Part shown: positions 56,127 to 64,000 of the stretch, one piece after another
Numbering within the stretch: the stretch's first letter is position 1
Layout: every line of letters begins with the position of its first letter
From: Sporosarcina cascadiensis
Lineage (GTDB): Bacteria; Bacillota; Bacilli; Bacillales_A; Planococcaceae
DNA length: 64,000 nucleotides
NCBI RefSeq assembly: GCF_009650995.1
Contig: NZ_WHVV01000003.1
Span: forward strand, 186,001-250,000
Direction: 5' to 3'
The notes under the pieces: generated by a model
Told to the model about the DNA's origin: nothing
Seen by the model: the letters and a program-made list of their open reading frames with translations, nothing else
Databases searched by the model: none
Made by a program: the position numbers and the translations under genes

Positions 56127-56233
56127 AAGCAGCACAAGATAAATTCTCCTCTTGCTGTTAATCACTCAGTGAAGTCTGACAGGTAAAAGATATAGTGATA
56201 AATTGATTGACAAGTCGAATAAATCCAGTAGAA

Positions 56234-56251
56234 TACATGTATATACATGTA
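56234..56251. promoter_or_regulatory. MarR operator candidate 2
   Basis: TACATGTATATACATGTA is a perfect 18-bp palindrome about 90 nt upstream of the oxidoreductase gene. Confidence 0.75.
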
Positions 56252-56309
56252 ATGTGAGTTTGCTTATACTTCTCTATTTGCTTTTGAGGTTATTTTTTTG
56301 TAAATAGAT

Positions 56310-56323
56310 TGAAAGCGCTTACG
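56310..56323 (+). promoter_or_regulatory. Putative CcpA cre site
   Basis: TGAAAGCGCTTACG matches the cre consensus with one mismatch, just before the SD of the oxidoreductase gene, a position that would allow a roadblock. Confidence 0.6.
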
Positions 56324-56339
56324 GAAAAGGGGAGAGTTT

Positions 56340-57320
56340 ATGATGAATTTAGTAGATTTGAAAAAGAGTATGAGTCTTCCGGTGATTGCTTCACCCATGT
56401 TCATTATCAGTAATCCGAAGACGGTGATCGAGCAGTGTAAAGCTGGAATTATCGGAGCTATGCCGTCTTTGAATGCAAGACCGATTGCACAATTTGAAGA
56501 GTGGCTTATCGAAATCACAGAGGAACTGGCAGATTATAATGCGAAAAATCCTGATAAACCAGCAGCGCCATTTGCAATTAACCAAATTGTCCACCGTTCC
56601 AATGAAAGACTGCAGGAAGATATGGAGCTTTGTGTGAAATACAAAGTTCCGATCATTATTACCTCACTTGGTGCAAGAGAAGATGTTTATGAAGCAGCGC
56701 ACAGTTATGGCGGAATCGTACTTCATGATGTCATCAATAATTTTTTCGCAAAGAAAGCAATTGAAAAAGGAGCAGACGGCCTGATTGCGGTAGCGGCGGG
56801 AGCAGGAGGGCACGCAGGTCCGAAGAGTCCTTTTGCTCTCATTCAGGAAATCCGTGAATGGTTTGACGGGCCGCTTGCGCTTGGCGGTTCTATTGCAACA
56901 GGAGGAAGCGTGCTGGCTGCTGAAGCGATGGGAGCTGATTTTGCATACATCGGGTCTCCCTTTATTGCGACGAAAGAGGCGAGAGCTGTAGAGGAATATA
57001 AACAGGCGATTGTAGACGGAAATTCTGATGATATCGTGTACAGTAACTATTTCACCGGAGTACATGGGAATTATTTAGCTCCGTCGATTCGTGCTTCAGG
57101 CTTAGATCCTGATAACTTGCCGGAAAGTGATCCGACGAAAATGAACTTTGGCGGGGATGCCGGTCAAAAAGCGTGGAAGGATATTTGGGGATGCGGACAG
57201 GGCATTGGCGTAATTGACAAGGTGCAGCCGACAAAGGACTATGTAGCACAGTTAGCAGAGCAGTATAACCAGGCAAAAGACAAACTGGTTGGTGATAGAG
57301 TAAACGCAGCAAGCAGGTAA
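56340..57320 (+). CDS. Nitronate monooxygenase-like NAD(P)H-dependent flavin oxidoreductase
   Basis: This 326-residue FMN TIM-barrel enzyme of the 2-nitropropane dioxygenase family has the family start VIASPMFIISNP, the catalytic-site AAGAGGHAGP and phosphate-binding GGSIATGGSV and GSPFIATKEA. It oxidises alkyl nitronates, or reduces a related substrate. Start ATGATG follows AAAGGGG. Operon with the acyl-CoA ligase 15 nt downstream. Confidence 0.9.
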   Translation: MMNLVDLKKSMSLPVIASPMFIISNPKTVIEQCKAGIIGAMPSLNARPIAQFEEWLIEITEELADYNAKNPDKPAAPFAINQIVHRSNERLQEDMELCVKYKVPIIITSLGAREDVYEAAHSYGGIVLHDVINNFFAKKAIEKGADGLIAVAAGAGGHAGPKSPFALIQEIREWFDGPLALGGSIATGGSVLAAEAMGADFAYIGSPFIATKEARAVEEYKQAIVDGNSDDIVYSNYFTGVHGNYLAPSIRASGLDPDNLPESDPTKMNFGGDAGQKAWKDIWGCGQGIGVIDKVQPTKDYVAQLAEQYNQAKDKLVGDRVNAASR

Positions 57321-57335
57321 TGGAGGAGGATATTT

Positions 57336-58868
57336 ATGCAGCACATGTTATTCAGTGATCCAATTACATTAAATGCAGTACGCTATAAAGACAGAGAAGC
57401 ACTTTCTTATAACGGCTTGCGATTTACTTATCAGGGTTTTAACGACAGAATTAATCAACTGGCCCATGCACTGCAAAGTATCGGGGTGAATAAAGGCGAC
57501 AAAGTGGCAATCATGCTGATGAATTGCCATCAATTATTCGAACTTATTTTTGCTTGTGCAAAGATCGGTGCTGTTGCTGTACCGGTCAACTCACGGTTTA
57601 TCAGTCGTGAAATTCAACATGTTGTGGATGATTCAGAAGCTCTTTTGCTGGTTGTGGACTCTCGCTTTTTGGATGAAGTCTTGCCTTCCAGTGAGCAGTA
57701 TAAAACTGTTAATCACTTTATTACGGTTGGATCGAGCGACAAGGTGCAATATCCTGAGTATGAGGAATTGATTGCAAATTTCTCTAAAGAAGAACCAGTT
57801 CCTTCGTCGCCTCTTACTGAATTAGATACATTAACAATTATGTATACAGGCGGGACGACAGGTTTTCCGAAAGGAGCGGTTCGTTCTCATCGCAGTATGT
57901 ATTTAGTTACGTTATTATTCAGTATCGAATTTCAGATTGGAAGGCTTGGAAGAGGACTGGCTGCAGGGCCTTTATATGGCGCAGCCGCGTTAAGTATTTC
58001 TCTGCCGAATTTATATGTAGGGAATAGTCTTCACATTTTGGAGAAGTTTCATCCTGTGGAAGTGTTACAAGCGATTGATGAAGAAAAGACGACAACTACG
58101 TTTTTAGCCCCGCCTATGTTGGAAGCCATCTTTTCATTACCTGAGGAAATATTGCGGCAATATGATGTCTCTTCGTTAAAGTCTATCATTTCCGTAGGGG
58201 CACCTTTGCATACGAGTACAAAAGAAAAAGTATTTGCGTATTTCCCGACAGCTGACCTGAATGAGTTCTACGGAGCTACAGAATTGGGCGGCGCGGCAAA
58301 TTTGTTTCCTGAAATGCAGAAAGACAAGGACCGTTCTGTTGGCGTACCAATGCTGGGAATGGATATCGAATTGCGCAATGATAAGAGAGAACCTGTGCAG
58401 GAGAATGAAGCGGGAGAGTTCTTCGTTAAAGGGATTACACTCTGCGATGAATATTATAAAAGACCTGAGGCCAATAAAGAGTCTTTCGATGGTGAGTGGC
58501 TAAGCTTAGGTGATGTAGGAGTGCAGGACGAGGATGGCTACTATTATATCGTTGATCGGAAGCAAGATATGATCTTATCCGGTGCCATTAATGTTTACCC
58601 GGCAGAAATTGAAGGTGTTCTGCATGAACATCCTGCTATAGCAGATGTAGCTGTAATCGGCATACCTGATGAGAAGTGGGGAGAAGTGTCTTTGGCTGCG
58701 GTAGTATTGCGTCCAGGGGAAAAAGTGTCAAAAGAAGATCTGATTGAATTCTGTCAGGGCAAATTGGCAAAGTATAAGATTCCGCAGCATATTGATTTTG
58801 TAGAAGAACTGCCGCGGAGTCTTCAAGGAAAACTGCTGAAATTCAAAATACGTAAAAATTACGAGTGA
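57336..58868 (+). CDS. Acyl-CoA synthetase (AMP-forming)
   Basis: This 510-residue ANL-superfamily ligase activates a carboxylic acid to its CoA ester. The P-loop TIMYTGGTTGFPKG (about 167), the adenylate block EFYGATELGG, the hinge SLGDVGVQDEDGYYYIVDRKQDMILSG and the C-terminal lysine region SLQGKLLKFKIRK are present. TGGAGGAGG precedes the ATG. With the oxidoreductase, thioesterase and MarR regulator it forms a small acid-catabolism locus; the acid is unknown. Confidence 0.93.
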   Translation: MQHMLFSDPITLNAVRYKDREALSYNGLRFTYQGFNDRINQLAHALQSIGVNKGDKVAIMLMNCHQLFELIFACAKIGAVAVPVNSRFISREIQHVVDDSEALLLVVDSRFLDEVLPSSEQYKTVNHFITVGSSDKVQYPEYEELIANFSKEEPVPSSPLTELDTLTIMYTGGTTGFPKGAVRSHRSMYLVTLLFSIEFQIGRLGRGLAAGPLYGAAALSISLPNLYVGNSLHILEKFHPVEVLQAIDEEKTTTTFLAPPMLEAIFSLPEEILRQYDVSSLKSIISVGAPLHTSTKEKVFAYFPTADLNEFYGATELGGAANLFPEMQKDKDRSVGVPMLGMDIELRNDKREPVQENEAGEFFVKGITLCDEYYKRPEANKESFDGEWLSLGDVGVQDEDGYYYIVDRKQDMILSGAINVYPAEIEGVLHEHPAIADVAVIGIPDEKWGEVSLAAVVLRPGEKVSKEDLIEFCQGKLAKYKIPQHIDFVEELPRSLQGKLLKFKIRKNYE

Positions 58869-58885
58869 AAATAACATCAAAAAAA

Positions 58886-58914
58886 CGAAGTGCGAATTGC
58901 ACTTCGATTTTTTG
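58886..58914. terminator. Bidirectional terminator
   Basis: CGAAGTGC/GCACTTCG flanked by A and T runs, between the ligase and convergent floT. Confidence 0.9.
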
Positions 58915-58915
58915 G

Positions 58916-60475
58916 TTACTCTTCAGAATCCTGAACGGACGCTGCTGATTCAGTTTGAGGTGTTGTATGATCAGATTTAGAACGGATCACTTCATTCGTC
59001 AGCTGTTCAATGCTCGGACGGATATTGCTTTTGCCCGAGAAGTTCTCCAGCATTTCCTTCATATCAATACCTGAGGAAGCTTTCAAAGTTTCCTGCAGCG
59101 TTGACATCAGGTCGGTCGCATAGGAAGTGACTTTATTGGCACCTCCGCCTTCACCGCCGCCAGTATCGACTACAGTAATCTTATCGATATTGCCAAGCGG
59201 GCTGGCGATTTCTTTCGCATATTCAGGAAGCATGTTCACAATCATATCAAGCATAGCTGCCTGACCATAGTGTTCGAAAGCTTCTGCGATTTTGCGTTTT
59301 GCTTCGGCTTCTGCAAGACCTTTTAGACGAATAATATCGGCTTCAGATTCACCTTGCGCACGCTGTGACTGTGCTTTGGCTGTACCGTCGAGACGGACTT
59401 TCTCAGCATCTGCCTGTGCACGGGCTTCAATACGGTACTTTTCTGCATCTGCTTCTGCCAGCTGTCTTGATTTCTCAGCTTCAGCGTTTTGTTCAATTGC
59501 GTAGCGGTCCGCATCCGCTTTTTTCTTCACTTCAGAATCATATTGTTTCTCTCGGCGCAGAATTTCTTTTTCTTCCAATTCGATTTGTTTTTGACGCTCG
59601 ATAATTCGGACCTGCATTTCCTGTTCCGTTACTTCTTGTTTGGAACGTGCAGTCTGTAATTCATACGCCTGGTCGGCGCGTGCTCTCGCTACATCTTGTT
59701 CGCGTCGGTATTCCGCTACTTTCAGCTGGTTTTCCTTTTCCGCTTCGGCAATTTCAGTTGCCCGTTCCAGCTCTGCCTTCTGTGCCTCTTTTGATGCTTC
59801 GGCATTTTTTATCCGTGTTTCTTTTTCTGCTTCAGCCATCGCTATGTCTGCATCGCGTCTGACCTGTGCAATCCGCGGCTTTCCTAATGAATCAAGATAG
59901 CCATTTTTATCTCGCACGTCTTTTATCGTGAATGAAACGATGATCAATCCCATTTTTGCGAGATCCTGTGAAGCGACCCGCTGAACTTCCTGTGAAAACT
60001 TATCACGGTTTTTATAAATTTCTTCTACTGTCATGGAGCCCAGGATAGACCGTAAATGGCCTTCAAGCACTTCTTTCGCTTCATTTTCACGATCAGCTTT
60101 CGATTTTCCTAAAAATTGTTCGGCAGCCGTTGCGATTTCAGAAATAGAACCGCCTATTTTAATGATGGCCGTGCCGTCTGCCATGACCGGGACTCCCTGC
60201 TCTGTATAGACTTCAGGAGTGGAAACTTCCAGTTTGCTTGATAATAAACTAAGCGGTTCTGCCTGTTGGAAAACAGGGAATACAAATGTACCGCCGCCCC
60301 GGATAATTTTAATCCGATTTCCAGACTCATCCGTATGTACATTTTTCGAACCCAGATAACTGCCGGTTACGATCAATGCTTCATCGGGCCCCACCGTTTT
60401 GTATTTTGTAACATAAACACCAATAACAGAAATTAATACAATTGCAACAATACCTAATACAATCCATAAACTCAT
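58916..60475 (-). CDS. floT: Flotillin-like protein FloT
   Basis: This 519-residue scaffold protein of membrane microdomains has an N-terminal hairpin anchor (WIVLGIVAIVLISVIGVYV), an SPFH/PHB domain (about 30-190) and a long coiled coil rich in Glu-Ala repeats (AEAEKE, AEADAEKYRIEARAQADAEK; 190-400). The C-terminal segment is the flotillin oligomerisation part. It is cotranscribed with the NfeD-type gene upstream, as in Bacillus yuaF-floT. Confidence 0.95.
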   Translation of the reverse strand: MSLWIVLGIVAIVLISVIGVYVTKYKTVGPDEALIVTGSYLGSKNVHTDESGNRIKIIRGGGTFVFPVFQQAEPLSLLSSKLEVSTPEVYTEQGVPVMADGTAIIKIGGSISEIATAAEQFLGKSKADRENEAKEVLEGHLRSILGSMTVEEIYKNRDKFSQEVQRVASQDLAKMGLIIVSFTIKDVRDKNGYLDSLGKPRIAQVRRDADIAMAEAEKETRIKNAEASKEAQKAELERATEIAEAEKENQLKVAEYRREQDVARARADQAYELQTARSKQEVTEQEMQVRIIERQKQIELEEKEILRREKQYDSEVKKKADADRYAIEQNAEAEKSRQLAEADAEKYRIEARAQADAEKVRLDGTAKAQSQRAQGESEADIIRLKGLAEAEAKRKIAEAFEHYGQAAMLDMIVNMLPEYAKEIASPLGNIDKITVVDTGGGEGGGANKVTSYATDLMSTLQETLKASSGIDMKEMLENFSGKSNIRPSIEQLTNEVIRSKSDHTTPQTESAASVQDSEE

Positions 60476-60494
60476 GCTGTTTCCCCCTTATTTA

Positions 60495-61028
60495 TTATTT
60501 GAAGCGGAACGGTTCATACTCTTTAACAAAGAATGTGCCGTTTTTTACTTCGATCAGCAATACTTCTTTTCCATACTCGATTGCTTCATTCTCATATCCA
60601 GCCGCTCGTTTTGCCAGATTACCATTGACAGTTTCGAGCAAGATTTCACCAAAACCGTCCACAGGAATAGGTACGATAACTTTTCCAACCAGACCTGTCA
60701 GTGATTCATCTGTATAGGCAAGCGAAACTTCTGCAGACCTGAGCGGAACTAACACAAAGAAATAAAGTAAGAAGTCCAAAGCAACAGCAATTCCTGCTGC
60801 GATAGCTAATATACCCCAGCTGTTTAAAGATGAGAGCAATTCTAAAACATATGCGGCAGCTGAAGTAAAGGTGATGAACGCGAGAATGACAGCAGGGTCA
60901 AGGAATGGACTCATTTCGCCGATACCTTCAGCCAGGTCACTGAGCAGTACATACAGTACACTTGCGATCCCTGCAATAATTAATACAGTCAAATAGATAT
61001 TTTGTACAGCAAATCCAAACAGCTCCAT
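60495..61028 (-). CDS. yuaF: NfeD-family membrane protein (YuaF-like)
   Basis: This 177-residue protein has four hydrophobic helices and a C-terminal OB-fold (LTGLVGKVIVPIPVDGFGEILL). It is the usual partner of flotillins. ATG 61028 is chosen after AGAGGG; the frame also permits TTG 61034. It lies 19 nt upstream of floT behind a SigW-type promoter. Confidence 0.88.
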   Translation of the reverse strand: MELFGFAVQNIYLTVLIIAGIASVLYVLLSDLAEGIGEMSPFLDPAVILAFITFTSAAAYVLELLSSLNSWGILAIAAGIAVALDFLLYFFVLVPLRSAEVSLAYTDESLTGLVGKVIVPIPVDGFGEILLETVNGNLAKRAAGYENEAIEYGKEVLLIEVKNGTFFVKEYEPFRFK

Positions 61029-61067
61029 GTTCAATCCCTCTCTTCTACTTTATCCCGTTACTAATTA

Positions 61068-61093
61068 TACGGATATACAAATGAAAGGTTTCA
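61068..61093 (-). promoter_or_regulatory. SigW-type promoter of yuaF-floT
   Basis: Read on the minus strand, TGAAAC (61093-61088), 16 nt, CGTATA beginning at 61071. In Bacillus the same operon is a SigW target. It differs from the window's other ECF promoters in having CGTA rather than CGTC. Confidence 0.85.
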
Positions 61094-61175
61094 TTAATTA
61101 TCTAAGTAATGTAAAATTTATAAAATTATTAGGTTTAAAAGAAATATTTCTTGTTGATTAGGGAAAAAGAGTCTG

Positions 61176-61973
61176 CACCAAAATGTGTGCTTGACAGGCT
61201 ATTTCATGAGCAGTTTAAGATTGGACTGTGATTGCGCAATATAGGATGAGAGTGGAAGGATACCGTTTCCCTGCGTTCCAGGCGGACGGGAGGGCCCTCG
61301 GTGAGCCAAGCGAACAGCGAAGGGTTCGCTTTGCCTTAATTTCTGTGTTCTCTACAGAAATTAAGGCAATACAGGGTTCCTTCTGCCGTCTTCTTTCGCT
61401 TCTTTCGCTCCCTTTAGTTGTCTCATCCTATCGGGCTGATCCTCCCGGAGTGTTTTAGCCGCGGGCTCACACGAAGTGAGTCATGCAACCGTTGCCGCAG
61501 GACGCGGCGTACTTAGGCTGCCTGGAACGAAGGTACACTGGCTGGTGTTTCAAGACTTTTTGTATGAGCAGGCAGTATGAGCACACGATTTGGGACTATT
61601 ACAATGGGTAAGGTTTTTCATGCAATACTTATCATTCTGCAAAGGCTTAGATTCTTGTGATCGATGCATTTGCAAACTCGAGATACGAAACAAGACAAGC
61701 TAATTCATACTCTGCAAAAAAATCAGTACATCGTACTTTCTCCAACACTAGCGAAGGCGCAACTGCGGGGTAGGCCGTGGCTGTGAGACTGCTGGCACGT
61801 TCTTCGCCAGTAGGCTCATAGCGTAAGGCAATCCCCCAGCGCCGAAGCGGGTTTAAACTGCAAACTCACACTTCAATTAAAATCCCTTCAAAGTCGAGAA
61901 ACGAAACCCGTACATATCAAATCCACACACTGCCAACATGCACGTGACAGGTTGTCAAGCACATGTTTTGGTG
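61176..61973. repeat. 798-bp non-coding element with terminal inverted repeats
   Basis: The ends are 21-nt inverted repeats with two mismatches: CACCAAAATGTGTGCTTGACA (61176-61196) and the reverse complement of CACCAAAACATGTGCTTGACA (61953-61973). Nested inside is a second element bounded by CGTTCCAGGC (61274-61283) and GCCTGGAACG (61520-61529), containing a perfect 16-bp hairpin (61331-61346/61354-61369). No transposase is present, so it is MITE-like. Confidence 0.7.
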
Positions 61974-61978
61974 AAGAG

Positions 61979-62258
61979 CCAGAAAAAATTACGAAAGAAA
62001 TACTAGGTTGGTTCCTTGAGAACTTAGAATAATGATAGAATCTTGTTTTTTATAATTCTATAATCTATAATAGTAATGTTATTGCTATAACCTTCATAAG
62101 CCCTGCTTTCCCCTGGGCGCACATACCATTGGACACTCGTTCAAACTACTTTATAACTCAAAAAAGAACCACCGAAACAACTGAATATTTTAAAAACAGC
62201 CTATATAGCTGCTTATTTGTTGAGCCTTTTTTTAATCTTTTTAAGGAGGTGAATCCCA
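61979..62258. other. AT-rich leader before urease
   Basis: About 280 nt of AT-rich sequence must hold the urease promoter. I cannot single out a convincing -35/-10 pair or regulator site. Confidence 0.5.
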
Positions 62259-62561
62259 TTGAAGTTATCTCCAGTCGAACAGGAAAAATTATTACTGCAT
62301 ATGGCAGGTGAATTAGCCATTAAACGAAAAGCGCGTGGAGTTCTGTTAAATTATCCTGAATCTGTAGCGTTCATCTGTCATTACATTATGGAAGGCGCGC
62401 GGGACGGAAAAACCGTAGCGCAGCTGATGAGTGAAGGAAAACAATTGTTGACGGTAGAAGACGTCATGGAAGGTGTAGCGGACATGATTACAGATGTACA
62501 AATCGAGTGCACATTTCCAGATGGCACGAAGCTAGTCACCGTTCATGAGCCCATTCAATAA
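62259..62561 (+). CDS. ureA: Urease gamma subunit
   Basis: This 100-residue subunit contains the conserved blocks [33 protein letters not shown] and [17 protein letters not shown] 62259 follows AAGGAGGTG. First gene of the urease operon, which hydrolyses urea to ammonia and carbamate. Confidence 0.96.
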   Translation: MKLSPVEQEKLLLHMAGELAIKRKARGVLLNYPESVAFICHYIMEGARDGKTVAQLMSEGKQLLTVEDVMEGVADMITDVQIECTFPDGTKLVTVHEPIQ

Positions 62562-62576
62562 AAGGAGGTTACCACT

Positions 62577-62957
62577 TTGATTCCAGGAGAGATTAGACCT
62601 GCAAATAAAACAATCGAAATTAACGTAGGGCGGGCGGTACAATCTGTTCAAATTGCGAATACAGGAGATCGTCCGATTCAAGTAGGCTCACATTTTCATT
62701 TCATTGAGGTGAATAAGCATTTACAATTTGATCGGGAAAAAGCAGTGGGTATGCATTTGAATATTCCAGCTGGTACTGCAGTACGATTTGAACCAGGTGA
62801 GGAAAAGATAGTGGAATTAGTGGAGTTTGGCGGTAAGCAGCATGTCTTTGGCTTAAATGAACTGACAGAAGGTTCCACACATAAAAAAGAAGAAATAATT
62901 GAGAAAGCAAAAGTTGGTCGATTTAAAGGAGCAGATCCTAATGAAAATAACTCATGA
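62577..62957 (+). CDS. ureB: Urease beta subunit
   Basis: This 126-residue subunit begins [18 protein letters not shown] and contains [22 protein letters not shown], both hallmarks. TTG follows AAAGGAGG. It overlaps ureC by 17 nt. Confidence 0.96.
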   Translation: MIPGEIRPANKTIEINVGRAVQSVQIANTGDRPIQVGSHFHFIEVNKHLQFDREKAVGMHLNIPAGTAVRFEPGEEKIVELVEFGGKQHVFGLNELTEGSTHKKEEIIEKAKVGRFKGADPNENNS

Positions 62958-64000
62958 ACAGTATGGGAAAATGTTCGGTCCAACCGTTGGAGACCAGATT
63001 CGGCTGGCGGATACAGACTTATGGATTGAAATAGAGAAAGATTATACCACTTACGGCGATGAGGGCATTTTCGGCGGAGGAAAATCATTGCGTGTGTCGA
63101 TGGGGCAAAATGGACAAAAAACGGCAGATGAAGGTGTATTGGATACGGTGATTACAAATGCCATGATCATTGATTACACAGGCATTGTAAAAGCTGATAT
63201 CGGCATGAAAGATGGACGAATTGTAGGGATCGGAAAAGCTGGAAATCCAAACACGATGGATGGGGTAGACCAGGGAATGATCATTGGTGTGGGTACGGAA
63301 GTGTATGCAGGAGAAGGTTTAATTGCAACAGCCGGAGCAATCGATACGCATATTCATTTTATCAGTCCAGATCAAGTGGAAGTCGCATTAAATGCGGGAA
63401 CTACAACATTTATTGGCGGGGGTACTGGCCCGGCGGCAGGATCAACCGCGACGACTGTAACCCCAGGGAGATGGCATTTACATCGTATGCTTCAAGCAAT
63501 AGAAGACATCCCTATGAATATTGGGTTATTTGGAAAAGGCAGTGCATCATTTCCTGAACCATTAATTGAACAGATCCATGCGGGGGCAGTTGGTTTGAAG
63601 ATTCACGAAGACTGGGGTGCTACTCCTTCAGCATTACACCAAAGTTTACTTGTCGCAGATGAGTACGATATTCAAATCGCACTTCATTCAGATACTTTGA
63701 ATGAAGCTGGCTTTGTGGAAGAAACAATTGAAGCAATTGATGGACGGGTTATTCACGTATTCCATACAGAAGGAGCGGGCGGAGGACATGCCCCGGATCA
63801 ATTAAAAATGGCGAGTTATCCCAATGTCTTACCTGCATCAACAAACCCAACAAAGCCTTTTACAACGAACACCATTGATGAACATTTAGATATGTTAATG
63901 GTGTGCCATCATCTGAAACATGATGTTGCGGAAGATGTAGCATTTGCGGATTCAAGAATTCGTCCTGAAACGATTGCTGCAGAAGATATTATGCAGGATT
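62941..64000 (+). CDS. ureC: Urease alpha subunit, partial
   Basis: The catalytic subunit runs off the right edge; about 353 of some 570 codons are seen. The ATG follows AAAGGAG. Nickel-binding histidines are in [12 protein letters not shown], the carbamylated lysine is in [12 protein letters not shown], and further ligands are in [12 protein letters not shown] and [15 protein letters not shown]. The active site is therefore intact in the visible part. Confidence 0.96.
   Translation, partial: MKITHEQYGKMFGPTVGDQIRLADTDLWIEIEKDYTTYGDEGIFGGGKSLRVSMGQNGQKTADEGVLDTVITNAMIIDYTGIVKADIGMKDGRIVGIGKAGNPNTMDGVDQGMIIGVGTEVYAGEGLIATAGAIDTHIHFISPDQVEVALNAGTTTFIGGGTGPAAGSTATTVTPGRWHLHRMLQAIEDIPMNIGLFGKGSASFPEPLIEQIHAGAVGLKIHEDWGATPSALHQSLLVADEYDIQIALHSDTLNEAGFVEETIEAIDGRVIHVFHTEGAGGGHAPDQLKMASYPNVLPASTNPTKPFTTNTIDEHLDMLMVCHHLKHDVAEDVAFADSRIRPETIAAEDIMQD

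Noticed and set aside
61228..61458. 76-codon ORF in the TIR element
   Set aside because: It spans nested inverted repeats and has no SD or protein-like composition.

Overview
The window looks like a chromosomal segment of an endospore-forming Firmicute of the family Planococcaceae, most like Sporosarcina. The pointers are a CwlJ-type spore cortex hydrolase, S-layer-homology (SLH) proteins, SigA, SigW and CcpA type signals, many GTG and TTG starts behind strong Shine-Dalgarno (SD) sequences, a Bacillus-like yus/suf gene order, and a urease operon entering at the right edge. Genus is an inference. I saw no rRNA, tRNA or CRISPR array.

Layout. 1-2.3 kb: a secreted metallo-beta-lactamase/helix-hairpin-helix lipoprotein and a degenerate polysaccharide deacetylase, both minus strand. 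2.6-6.5 kb: a four-gene unit with a TIM-barrel-AraC fusion regulator, a Tm-1-like (UPF0261) protein, a TIM-barrel enzyme related to the regulator, and a cupin. The two central genes correspond to the two halves of the plant Tm-1 protein. 6.6-20.5 kb: oligoendopeptidase F, azoreductase, two SH3 paralogues, an HNH endonuclease, a DHH-CBS-CCA fusion, HutD, a TetR locus, OsmC and cupin proteins and an SDR, with decayed pieces between them. 20.6-27.4 kb: a cell-envelope stress cluster with two SLH proteins, a polysaccharide deacetylase, an ECF sigma factor and a membrane anti-sigma candidate. Three near-identical ECF promoters (TGAAAC-N16-CGTCTGTACG) occur in the window. 27.6-35 kb: CapA, CwlJ, an MFS transporter behind a leader with two PyrR-type hairpins, UDG, two tandem PGYP-rich proteins, a 5'-3' exonuclease, a C39-like protein and a thioredoxin. 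35.2-52.3 kb: fadNAE behind a FadR-like operator, yusI, gcvH, yusF, yusE, an S-box riboswitch with metNPQ, a dicarboxylate/amino-acid symporter and sufCDSUB. 52.3-55.0 kb: an AT-rich island between sufB and a duplicated sufB tail, carrying one FRG-domain gene. 55-61 kb: a MarR-controlled thioesterase/nitronate monooxygenase/acyl-CoA ligase locus and yuaF-floT behind a SigW promoter. 61.2-62.0 kb: a non-coding element with terminal inverted repeats. 62.3 kb to the end: ureA, ureB and partial ureC.

The items most likely to be new are the Tm-1-like operon with its enzyme-derived regulator, the ECF regulon with a signal-peptidase-like anti-sigma domain, arrays of exactly 21-nt periodic repeats in 3' flanks, the PyrR-type leader before an MFS transporter, and the FRG island at the 3' end of sufB.
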